Shown here: piece by piece, positions 10,350 through 19,796 of the stretch
Numbering within the stretch: position 1 is the first letter of the stretch
Layout: the number at the start of each line of letters is the position of its first letter
Assembly (NCBI GenBank): GCA_026075535.2
Contig: AP026539.1
Location: forward strand, 6,386,001 to 6,450,000
Source: Tricholoma matsutake
Lineage: Eukaryota > Basidiomycota > Agaricomycetes > Agaricales > Tricholomataceae
Direction: 5' to 3'
Length of the DNA stretch: 64,000 nucleotides
Made by a program: the position numbers and the translations under genes
Notes under the pieces: model-generated
What the model saw: only the letters and a program-made list of their open reading frames with translations
What the model was told of the DNA's origin: nothing
Databases searched by the model: none

Positions 10350-10556
10350 ATGGGGGATAAATGCTCCAACTCTTGCTATCACACTTACCATCTGTGTGGT
10401 ATCATATATCTAGTCCATGAACACTTCACTAGCCATTTCTTAGATCATGAAGGTCAGTGGTGGTTTCATGATGGTATCCTGACTGGAGTCACTCAAGAGT
10501 CACTCTTAGAAAGGAATCCAGAACAGCCTCAGCACAACAATATTGGCAATATATAG
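10350..10556 (+). pseudogene. Fragment of a repetitive mushroom ORF with a WFHDG motif
   Basis: The frame reads YHLCGIIYLVHEHFTSHF followed by WWFHDGILTG. In mushroom genomes I recall many repetitive ORFs with the pattern GxIYxxxxHFTxRxxxxxGxVWxHDGxxTG. The spacing of a His in an H-F/Y-T box and a Trp-x-x-Asp box resembles the C-terminal catalytic box of ubiquitin-specific proteases (GHYxxY...WYxxDD); that similarity is inference only. The ORF stops after GNI and no N-terminal catalytic Cys box is in reach, so it is a fragment. Confidence 0.45.
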
Positions 10557-10945
10557 GTACTAGATGTAGTTCACACAACATGGCAACAATCCTGCCACCA
10601 AAGGAAACTGAATCACCCCTTACCCCTAAGAACTTGGACATGACATGCAAAGCAGTGGCCCTCTAGCACAAGTGTTGATTGCAAACAGACCAACCATATC
10701 ATTGCTTGCTGCATAATACATATGTCCATGATGTTCTTTCCATCTTTGAATCCTATTCTGTTTATAATGCATTGTCTGCAAGTTGACTATTGTAGCATCT
10801 CAAACTCGCCCTTCAGTCTGCTAGGAAAGGTGTACCAGTTTCTGTTGGTTGTTTTCCAGTGATTGAGGTGGCCCAGAGGCAGGGGTATATAGCTTGCATG
10901 TACCTGTGTGAACCTTTGGAACCTGGCATTTCTTATTAGGTACCG

Positions 10946-11143
10946 GTGGCCCATGCCAAGTATTTACTACTACTTACAGCTCGTATCATCATATCTGATG
11001 GCATGGTATGGCATCATGATGGAATTGCTACAGGACAACAAACAGAGTATGAAGGACACTTTGATCATGTCTCTGACATGTCTACAAACTGTTCAAGAAA
11101 TGCAACATCAGCATTGTATATCAGAGTGTTGAGAACTGTCTAG
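10946..11143 (+). pseudogene. Second fragment with a WHHDGI motif
   Basis: The frame contains DGMVWHHDGIATGQQTEYEG and then SRNATSALYIRV. It shares the G-x-W-x-HDG-I-x-TG core with the fragment 400 bp upstream but not the HFTS box, so the two are either diverged copies or pieces of two related elements. The sequence before and after is non-coding. Confidence 0.4.
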
Positions 11144-11593
11144 CAGCGGCCTGCTCAAACCAGTTTGGGTTCTTGAAGTCGAGACTACTACAAGTATCAT
11201 CTTGCTCTTTACTATCAACAATAATGTAGGTGGCATGCTTGACCATAGTTCCTAATTTTAATCGTGGGCATACAACGAAGTTATATAAATCATATCGTCA
11301 AAATTTGGTCTTTCTCCTTGGATGGACTTGCTGTTTCTCACGGTGACTTCGATGGCGCAGTAAGTAGTTGTATTCATGCAAATGATTGACTCCACGATTT
11401 ATCCACGGTCGCTTCATTTTGATGTGAGTGATCAGTTTGCCTTAAGCTGCCAAAGTGAGAATACAATTTTTGCTTCAACAGGACGAGGAGAACAAGTTCG
11501 ATCGGCGATAACTCCGGCAAAAAAGTTTCCGGGTACTGTCACAGTCACACAAGTAACAATTCCGAAGTTTCAACGCGCTCTTCCTTCTGAGCG
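11144..11593. other. Upstream region of PEX13
   Basis: No ORF of interest. This holds the presumed PEX13 promoter and 5' UTR and marks the end of the transposon-rich block. No clear TATA or CAAT box stands out. Nothing repetitive is seen. Confidence 0.4.
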
Positions 11594-12745
11594 ATGGTAT
11601 CGCCTCCAAAGCCTTGGGAAAGAAACGGAGCTGTGGCTTCACCATCACCTCCGGCGATGTCGACTGTACCGGCAACGTCAACCTCAAACCCCTCATCGTC
11701 ACAAACACCACCCACCGTTCCTGAGCGTCCACCAGCTCTACCCTCGCCATCAACTTCAATGACTTCTTCCTATGGGACATCTCCTTATTCGAGAATGGGT
11801 AATTACGGTGGATATGGTGGCTATGGCTCATACGGTTCCACTTATGGAGGACTAGGAGGTATGGGATATGGAGGCCTTGGGACGTATGGAGGTATGGGCA
11901 CATACGGTGGAATGGGCTATGGAGGCTATGGCGGCGGATATGGTGGCGTAGGAATGGGAGGAATGGGCATGGGTGGTATGTTGGGTCCAGGCATGCCAAT
12001 GGATCCCAACAATCCATCGCTCACACAAACACTCGAAGCAACGACTCAAAATACTTTTGCTCTTCTCCATTCCATCGTCCAAACATTCTCCGGATTGGCA
12101 CAGATGCTCGAATCTACATTCATGGCGACACATTCTTCTTTTTTCGCTATGGTTGGAGTCGCAGATCAGCTGGGTCACCTCCGCAATGCGCTCGGAAGTG
12201 TACTGGAATTGTTCGGGCTCCTGCGGTGGTTGCGTGACCTTATTACAGGAAGACAATCTCCTGGTCCAGGCGGACTGAACAATGAGTTTCGGGAGTTTGT
12301 CAATGGACGGCCAGTCCAAGGTCCCATGGGTCCTCCACCTCCCAAAGCCAGTAAGAAACCACTCATCATCTTTCTCCTCGCCATACTCGGTGTACCATAC
12401 GCGATGGCAAAACTCATTAGAATCCTCGATGAGCGTGCCAAAGCACAAGCTGCCGTTAATGGTGGACTTCTTCCTGGTCAGCTTCCTCCTCTTGAACCTT
12501 CCGCATTATCATTTGCGAGGGCAGTGTATGCATTTACTCCATCCAACCCGAATGAGTTGGGACTTAAGGAAAACGAGATTGTCGCGATCACAGGAAAACT
12601 TGATCCGCGGACAGGCGCGGAGGTTGATCCCCGGATGGAGGTGGAAGGTGAGTGGTGGAAAGGGCGGACAAGAGACGGTCGGGAGGGTTGGTTCCCAAAG
12701 AAGTGGGTCGAAGTGTTGGAGAGGAAGGAAAAAAAGATTGATTAA
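11594..12745 (+). CDS. PEX13: Peroxin 13, peroxisomal import docking protein
   Basis: 383 aa, single exon. Pex13 is an integral peroxisomal membrane protein that, with Pex14 (and Pex17 in yeast), docks the Pex5 and Pex7 cargo receptors during matrix protein import. The sequence starts VSPPKPWERNG, the usual Pex13 N terminus, which fixes the start. A Gly/Tyr/Met-rich tract spans about residues 68-130. The conserved Pex13 block follows (PSLTQTLEATTQNTFALLHS and LAQMLESTFMATHSSFFAM), then WLRDLITGRQSP. A hydrophobic segment at about 255-277 is a membrane helix. A C-terminal SH3 domain covers about 302-372, with ALYDY-like ARAVYAF, EWWKG and GWFPKKWV. Length is normal. Convergent with the MFS gene 255 bp downstream. 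Confidence 0.96.
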   Translation: MVSPPKPWERNGAVASPSPPAMSTVPATSTSNPSSSQTPPTVPERPPALPSPSTSMTSSYGTSPYSRMGNYGGYGGYGSYGSTYGGLGGMGYGGLGTYGGMGTYGGMGYGGYGGGYGGVGMGGMGMGGMLGPGMPMDPNNPSLTQTLEATTQNTFALLHSIVQTFSGLAQMLESTFMATHSSFFAMVGVADQLGHLRNALGSVLELFGLLRWLRDLITGRQSPGPGGLNNEFREFVNGRPVQGPMGPPPPKASKKPLIIFLLAILGVPYAMAKLIRILDERAKAQAAVNGGLLPGQLPPLEPSALSFARAVYAFTPSNPNELGLKENEIVAITGKLDPRTGAEVDPRMEVEGEWWKGRTRDGREGWFPKKWVEVLERKEKKID

Positions 12746-12999
12746 ATACTTCTTACTATCTTAGTTTTGCATATGGCCTTTTACCCTCTTTCCTGCCAGG
12801 CGACTTATCTGTTTTACTGTTGTCGTTATACACATCGCACGCTATGTGGATTGGTGTTCCCTCGTAATTATTACAAAACAATTGGATACAGCAAAGGGAG
12901 CTAGAACGCGCGCTAGAAGGCTTCTTGCCCGCACAGCCATGAAACAAGAGTAAGATCGAATACGAACGGCCTAAGATTCTGTGATACACGTTGCACACG

Positions 13000-14960
13000 T
13001 CAACCCATTCTCGCGTCGTTTGAGAGGCTAACGCCGTCACTCAACTCCACGGGCCGTAGAAACAACGCAAAGATGAACTGAGCAACAGCGACACCAGCCA
13101 AAACCCACCAGCCCACATACCACGCATGGATATAAGCTTTCACGATCGCGGTCCGAAAATCGCCAGAAGGCACACTGAAAACGAGGCCGACTACGTTGTT
13201 CAGGTCGAGCCCAGACGTTGATGGGATCGTCTTAGATAGATTGCGTCGAAACACATTGTTGATCACTAAAAATATATTCAGTGAGCAAGGTTCATCATGA
13301 ATGATGATCCACGTGCGGTGCTCCTAGTATTCCAACTTCTAGAACACCCGCGAGGTTTGGAGCAGAGCTTGGCACAGCTGTAACAGTAGACAGCTCATCC
13401 GGAGGGAGACCTGTGTGATGATCGTCGAGATTTGCGTGCCCTAGTTATGACAAACATGGGTGCAATCAGCTTAACTTGTAAGCTGGTAGGTGCACATATA
13501 CATCCGAAGCCGAAACCCCAAATGAGAGAATAACCGACGATCCGGCCGATAGGACTAGTTTCATTTAGAGTTAACATCAAACCCTTTGTGTATGCGGTTA
13601 GCCAGACCAGGTTGATCCTCATCAATCGCATTCAAAAAGGATAGACATAACATACCTGCGCAGAGTGGACAGAGCAAACAAGAATGGAAGCCTGATGACC
13701 AGACTTGTACACGACATGATTTGCAACCGTATTGGAAAACGCTGCCATGGGGTAACAAGGACTGCGGAGTTTATCGGCGAGATCCCGATGACTTACAGAA
13801 ATACTACTTAACGTAAACCAACAAATGGGGAATGAGGATCTTGGGAGATAGAACGCCTAGTTTCAGATGTATGAATATATGTAGGTGGCGAAAGGAGAAC
13901 GAATAGTACCCACTGTGGAAAAAACAAGAGGGATCATATGACTTTTGGCTAGTCCGTCGATACGTTTGCTGTAACACGAAGCATTATGTCAACGAACCGA
14001 CTACGAGCGGGATATTCTCCGTTGCCATTGAATGAATAATGCTAGCGGCACAACTCGCAACTTGGCATGATTTTCGGCGATCACGAAGGCTACGAACGAC
14101 AAAGCCATCGCACAGAACATGCTAATGATCATTGGCGAGTTCCATGGAAATCCCTGGCCGCCTAGATTGAGAGCGACAACCAAGAAAGAGAGGGTGGATA
14201 TAAACATAATCGAAATCAAGTTTGGCAAGCGTAGCACGAAAGCCATCAATGCGTGTGCAGGAGGGGGCAGCAGGCGAAGTGCTCTAAGTAGAAATGATTG
14301 TGACTGATGAAGGTGGTATAATTATCGCAGTATAACACAGGGATTTGACAAGGATGGTAAATATGACGCACTGACAGGCGTTGGTTTGGGCGCTGGACAA
14401 AAATCTGATGGAGACAAGTCAAGATGCAGGTTATGTGTTCCATGTACTCTATTTATATCTCCAGTTCTCAGATCTCCGCTAACTAAAGGGCCAATTGCAT
14501 TTGCGATTGAAAATACGACATTGATCACGTTGAGATACGGGCCACGTTGTCGCTCATTCGTCAACTCTACAAAAATAGAGTTCCGCCAAAAAACAGGCCA
14601 GATCGGACTATGATCGTCGACAAGGAAAGCAACCCCGCACCAGCCACCAGCTGGGTGAGATTTTTAGTGAAGCCCGCCTCAGGAATAAGAAGTTGATGCT
14701 TACAGCCAGACGCCCAACTATGGGTTGAAACACGGTGGTCGTCAGAAAGTACGATGTGGTGATCCAGGTCAAAGATCCTTTTACGTGCGCTTCCAATCTC
14801 AGCGACACAATGGTGTTTTCTGTAAGTCGTAAGGTTGGGTTGGCATACAACAAAAATATGTATATCAGACCTATTGCAAACAGAAACGACGCGAGACTTA
14901 GGCTAGCCGCTACAAGTTCGCAATCCTATTAACCGAGTCTTTTTAAGGTAAAAATCAAAT
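13000..14960 (-). pseudogene. MFS drug:H+ antiporter (DHA2, 14-TM type), multi-exon and possibly decayed
   Basis: Minus-strand pieces in order: LSLASFLFAIGLIYIFLLY, GSLTWITTSYFLTTTVFQP with IVGRLA, GLLSLSTII, ERQRGPYLNVINVVFSI with NAIGPLVSG, LNLGGQGFPWNSPMII, PIGRIVGYSLIWGFGFGC, PPDELSTVTAV, and the end VINNVFRRNLSK with two more membrane segments to a stop at 13000. This order and the RGxYLxxxNxxxSxxxAIGPLxxG motif fit DHA2 major facilitator transporters that export drugs or toxic compounds. Some junctions fit normal introns (for example 3' of IVGRLA), but others need very short introns of 35-41 nt or a damaged donor (before VINNVF), so I cannot build an intact ORF. Marked as a likely pseudogene; a real gene with unusual introns remains possible. 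Confidence 0.65.
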
Positions 14961-16390
14961 TTGTACTTCCCTAGATAGGATCAACGCAACATGAGGGGAG
15001 CGCATATCATCAAATTTTACATGTTCTTTCCGCGAGGGTAGCACCATGCACATCAAGGCCGCTAGGTGACTGCTTTTCAATATCAAAATATGTCGTCCGA
15101 CCGGGGCCGATATCTGGTAAATTTCTGACTTGGATTTCATGGCAGAACGCAAGGGGCCACGCTTAAGCTTCTTATAATGATCGATACATCAGTGACTCGA
15201 GTCTTGGTGGAACCATCTATCAGTCAGCTGCAGCTGCCAGCTTCGCGAACTCGAATTCTAGACACGATGTGCACCATGCCATGGGGCGTATGCGGAAGGA
15301 GGGGAGACTAAATCCGTCTTATTCGATTCCGTCAACATGAAATCAAAAAGCAAAGCCTTGAGCTTGAAATTTTGAGGCGGACGTCCCGACTCCCAAAGTT
15401 GGTGGAAGGCGGCACATCAGGCGCTGTCACGGCATATATAATTATCCAGTGAGGTTTCATCTGAAATTTATTTTGGGAAGAGGGCACGCGCGCCGATCTG
15501 GAGCTTACTTACACGTCATTTCTACCATTTATTTACAGGATAATTGGTCCGCATTCAGTACGTATACTTGATTCTTATCAGTGATCAGTGATAGTACAAC
15601 ATCATGTCATCACTAAAGATGCCCAGCAACATATTCTGTGACGCACTCAGGAAAGTAAAAACCTAAGTAGCCTCCCGAATCTGCACGCCCAGCTTCATCA
15701 AGTTATATTTGGAGCATTCCGACCGGTACCGCTTGCAACCCAATTTTCTGGTTGCGTCTGGTTTCTGGATATATGGTATGTTATCCCCAGAGTTCCAACC
15801 CATGAGACGACTATTACTTATGTAAAGATTAAAGACCAAGCATGATGATATCCCTATCTTTTTTTTTTGACAGCCGAGCAACAGCCGAGCAAACCTATAT
15901 TTTAGTGTTATCACGGCGTTTGGAAACCATACTAGCCTAGCCGACGCCGCCAGCCGCAATCTGCCGCAATCGTCGCTCAAAACAAAGTTCTTGACAGCTT
16001 GTGTGCCCTGGAATGCGCTTCCCTTGATGGGAATCAAATAAGACTGATCGAGGGTATGTAGGACACTATGCGAAAGTGGTTTTTCTCGCGCATCCAATGT
16101 CCTGCCAGTGTATCTTTACGCGAAGCCCCCAGTGCTTTTGCCCGCTGAAAATCCGGCACACAGAGGATGAAACGAGTCGTGACAACCTGCCTTCTGGAAG
16201 ACTAAGTTAAGTCAGTTCTGGAGCCCTTAAACCAAGGTCGTTTCAGCAATTCCCAAGTTTTGAGCATATGATACATGCATGATACATGCACCAATAATAA
16301 GTACAATGAAAGCGCACACAGCCCAAGAAAATGTATGAATACAAGCACCAATCCCATGGCCCCCTCATCACCTTCCAACTCGCAAACCCT
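14961..16390. other. Intergenic region, no supported gene
   Basis: Between two minus-strand genes. A 144-codon open frame (16097-15663, minus) has no recognisable motif and is not annotated as a gene. The 3' UTR of the downstream-reading neighbour and the MFS promoter should lie here. Confidence 0.4.
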
Positions 16391-18637
16391 TCAACTCCGG
16401 AATATCCGCTTCATTTCCTCCTCCTTCCAAACGTCTTTAGTGGGCTGTATCGTCGTCACCATAACAGCATGATCATCGTTATACACATCGATCCACTGCT
16501 TCTTCCCCAGATTCGACACCTCTTCCCAAGAACCCCCTGCTGTCGTGCTCCAAGATGAACTGCTACCAGAAGCTTTAGCCTGAACAGATCTCCGAGGGTC
16601 GATGTAAGATACTGATCGACTAGCTTTTTTGTGCTCCGAGCTTGTACGATCGGGTGTTGGCTGTTCCTGCGTCGACGGAAGCGATATATCGATCACACTG
16701 CCGGTAGGAGTACCGAATCTAGGCCACCGAGGCGAGCGGCTCCTGGATGTTCGAGAATGCCTGGATCCTTTGCTGCGGCCCCTGCGCGTTTTAATGGAGG
16801 TCGATTTGCTAGAATTTGTTTGTTTGCTAACGTTATCACTAGATTTCCTGGACGGCGAAGGGGCCATTAGGAACGGCGAGGACTCCTGCGCCGCCTTGTA
16901 GTCGAACTGATACGACCTCGGCTGCTCCCGCCGTTTTGGGGACAAAGGAGTTGCAATTTCATCTAGACCCTCCAGCGATTTGCGCCTGGCATACTGTATA
17001 GGTGAAGGGCTTCTCGAAGGATTCTTCGGAGCACGGTAGCTCCGCCTGTAAGATCGAAGCTGGTCACGTACTGCCCGCGAACGACTACGGGAGTAGTCGG
17101 ACGAATCGTCTGACAGACTGCTCAAGCTGCCCCTTGAATTTGGTCTGGCGTACCTCATAGGGGAGGGGCTCCTTGACATTGCAGAAGAATAATCTTCGTC
17201 ATCAATGTAGACTTCTGATGGTACCTCCTCACTCGAATTGAGGTCAAGAGTTGATTCGCCATAGTTAATCCTCTCTGTGGGGTGACGATGCAGAGGAGCA
17301 CCGATGGAACTGGATGAATCTGCAACAGTTGCCTCTTGCACAATTTTGGAATGTGGAACGACTGGATGGGAGGATGCTTGTATAAAACGATTCGCTTTGG
17401 GAGAAGATAATGGGAGCACAGGAGAAGAGGTCGGAGAAGTAGAGGGTGTTATGGTACTAGACGTCCGTATGGAGGTACGACTTGTAGATGAAGATGAAGT
17501 AGATGCGAGTGAGGCTGGCGACAGCACGCGAGTGTGGCGAGGAGATGCACTAATGAGGGTCCTGGATCCAGAGTGATGAGCACCTTCAGATGGGTCGCGG
17601 TTCGGACGTGAATGCGAGCGTGCACGTGGTGCAACCTGGTTAGACGGAAGAGCACGAGTAGGCGAGGAAGATCGGCTATTAGAGGATGAAGCGACCCGAC
17701 TTGGTGACCTTGCTTGCTGCGTTGGATTCAAATCTACAGGCCTTGACGCCCATGACGAGGGTATGGCATCAAACGGTGACCTGCGGCCAGTTGGGTTGAA
17801 ACTGTTGCATTGACCAGGACTTGAACTTTGACGTCTCGGGCGTGTAGGCCGAGGTGCATGACGGGGAAGAGGTGCAGGCAGGGAGGAGTTTGCTGCCGAG
17901 ACAGGTATAGCGGGTAAACGGCGGATTTGACCACTAGGACTGGTAGCTCGAGACGAAGAAATTTGGGACGCCTTCGTGTTTACATCTACAACTAGAGGCT
18001 GGTACCGCACAGACACAGCAGGGGGTGAAGTGGTATGAGAACGAGGTCGAGAAGGCTTGGATAACAATACCGATGACGGGGGCTTCTGGGACACTCCCGC
18101 GGGTCTAGGAGGGGAGCTCTTAATGCTCTCGACAGTGGATGTTGGATTCGATGTGGAATTCGGGACTGCAGGGAGGGGCCTACGGAGGGAGGAAGTTAAT
18201 TCTGTGGTTTTGGTCGACAAATCCTGTACAGGGGTTGGTGGTTTGAAGAGGGCATTCATGGTTAGACTACCAGAAGTTGATCTAGACCGCGCTCCTATTT
18301 CTAAACGTCCCAAACTGGATTGCTTCTTGATCTGAGGAGCCTTGCGAGGGATACTAACTTTGCGGGGACGCTGAGGGATGAGAGGGAGTGGGTGTTGGGA
18401 TGAAAGAACCATGTGAGCATAAGCATCATGCTCATCACCGGGTGTAGCCTGTGAGGATCTAGAACTAGAAGAAGAAGTAGAGGGGAGGATGAATTCTTCT
18501 GTATTTGGGCGAGTGGAAAGCCTTGAGTCGGGCTTTTTAGCAAAGAAAGCTCGTAGCTTTGAAGACTCTGAGTCAGAATCAGCGGAAGGCTGACGCAAAG
18601 GTTCTGGAAAAGCTGATACGGATATGGATAGGACCAT
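16391..18637 (-). CDS. Ser/Pro/Arg-rich disordered protein of unknown function
   Basis: 748 aa, single exon from the ATG at 18637 (MVLSISVSAFPEPLRQPSAD). I do not recognise a domain. The protein is almost wholly low-complexity: many proline-rich LPxxP pieces (RRPLPAVPNS, RRLPAIPVS) that could bind SH3 domains, many SP/TP and RSxS sites suited to phosphorylation, and basic RSRSPRWPRFG-type runs. A motif of the form RSPSPxxYAR occurs twice (about residues 486 and 539). The last 40 residues look ordered and more conserved-like: WIDVYNDDHAVMVTTIQPTKDVWKEEEMKRIFRS. The neighbour on the other strand begins about 480 bp away, so the promoter is probably shared. A cytoskeletal or signalling scaffold is conceivable but not shown. 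Confidence 0.75.
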   Translation of the reverse strand: MVLSISVSAFPEPLRQPSADSDSESSKLRAFFAKKPDSRLSTRPNTEEFILPSTSSSSSRSSQATPGDEHDAYAHMVLSSQHPLPLIPQRPRKVSIPRKAPQIKKQSSLGRLEIGARSRSTSGSLTMNALFKPPTPVQDLSTKTTELTSSLRRPLPAVPNSTSNPTSTVESIKSSPPRPAGVSQKPPSSVLLSKPSRPRSHTTSPPAVSVRYQPLVVDVNTKASQISSSRATSPSGQIRRLPAIPVSAANSSLPAPLPRHAPRPTRPRRQSSSPGQCNSFNPTGRRSPFDAIPSSWASRPVDLNPTQQARSPSRVASSSNSRSSSPTRALPSNQVAPRARSHSRPNRDPSEGAHHSGSRTLISASPRHTRVLSPASLASTSSSSTSRTSIRTSSTITPSTSPTSSPVLPLSSPKANRFIQASSHPVVPHSKIVQEATVADSSSSIGAPLHRHPTERINYGESTLDLNSSEEVPSEVYIDDEDYSSAMSRSPSPMRYARPNSRGSLSSLSDDSSDYSRSRSRAVRDQLRSYRRSYRAPKNPSRSPSPIQYARRKSLEGLDEIATPLSPKRREQPRSYQFDYKAAQESSPFLMAPSPSRKSSDNVSKQTNSSKSTSIKTRRGRSKGSRHSRTSRSRSPRWPRFGTPTGSVIDISLPSTQEQPTPDRTSSEHKKASRSVSYIDPRRSVQAKASGSSSSWSTTAGGSWEEVSNLGKKQWIDVYNDDHAVMVTTIQPTKDVWKEEEMKRIFRS

Positions 18638-19114
18638 TGTATTATAGACTGAAGAAGAAAAGTTGAGAGAGGAGGAAGAAGAAAGGAACAACAGACCAAG
18701 CCATTGTTGGGGACAGCGTCGCTTTCTTACTTTTTATGTAAACCGAGATTGATATCAACGGAGCAAATTTTTTATTCAGCACACAAACGCCGGACTTTGA
18801 AACGTCGGTCCGACGATCAAAAATGATCAAAGCAACGCTAATCAACCAATAAATTACCATGTGATCACCCAAGATCCATCGGTTATTTCACAAGTCTTGT
18901 TCTTGCCAGAATCCTCGGAAAGTTACATTGCAGCCATCGAGTCGAGGACGAAGGGATGCATGATCATATGTATGATTCTTCTAGTTTGACCTGAACACAT
19001 ACACGACACCTTGTTACGTAATCTGCTTACAAATGATGGTAACGTTGCTTTGGTGTTTCTCTTCCCTTGAATCAGTCAATTTTCTTAACTTTCGTTCAGC
19101 TTTTCCTTACATAA
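18638..19114. promoter_or_regulatory. Divergent promoter region
   Basis: A 477-bp gap between a minus-strand gene starting at 18637 and a plus-strand gene starting at 19115. Both promoters must lie here. A pyrimidine-rich run (CTTTCGTTCAGCTTTTCC) lies just before the plus-strand start, as is common upstream of fungal start sites. No TATA box is clear. Confidence 0.45.
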
Positions 19115-19796
19115 ATGTCGCAACCAACTCCTGCGCCATCCTCAAATGGCTCGTCAACTGGGTCTGCATCCACAAACTCCACCTCTCGCCTCGTTATCCC
19201 TCAAACAGCACCAGTCGGCATCCTCACCATAACACAACCACCCCAGACCGTCACTTCTTTCTACAAGATCGCACCAAGTCAGCTGATCACTTTCGCCTGG
19301 AATTTTTCAATGGTACTAGCCACACCCACACATCTCACTGTTTCTGCCGTCTGTGACAACGGAAACACTTACCCTGTGGGTCCTACGGACGGTATCATCC
19401 CTGGAACGGCGTCATCGGTAGTCTGGGATCCGTATGCATACCAGCAGCAGCTGCGGAACTCCCAACCTCCTTTGGCTCAGGGGACCTATACTCTGAACAT
19501 TTGGGATGATAGAGGGCCGAATCCACCGAGAGCACCAGGATATTTGCAACCTAATACTGGCCTAAAATTCGCACTTTATACTCCCCAGCCCTATACCCCA
19601 CTTGCCTCGGGTGTGTTTGCATTCCTATTTGTTATAAACAATACTCATGGAATTCTCAGGTTGGCAATGTGCTGCATGTAGCAACGCGTTTGCAACCTAC
19701 ACAGCGAATCCGGCTCTCGCAGGCATCTTCACTGCTATCCTTGTCATGTTCTTGTCTGGCTTCAGCCTCCTTAGATTCTCACCACGCGCGCACTGA
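19115..19796 (+). CDS. Small membrane protein of the fungal DUF7137 type
   Basis: Two exons, 19115-19610 and 19660-19796, intron 49 nt (GTGTGT...CTCAG), giving 210 aa. The model is supported by the frame kept across the junction and by the conserved reading SGWQCAACSN after it. The N terminus is Ser/Thr/Asn-rich (SSNGSSTGSASTNSTS), then an Ig-like beta-rich domain with RLVIPQTAPVGILTITQP, FAWNFSMV and GTYTLNIWDD, then a C-terminal hydrophobic helix (ALAGIFTAILVMFLSGFSLL) and a short basic tail. This layout fits a family of uncharacterised fungal proteins named DUF7137. The family call is from memory. No N-terminal signal peptide is obvious, so a tail-anchored or type III topology, or a missed 5' exon, is possible. 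Confidence 0.8.

Noticed and set aside
15663..16097. 144-codon minus-strand frame
   Set aside because: No motif, unusual composition, no support from neighbours; could be chance.
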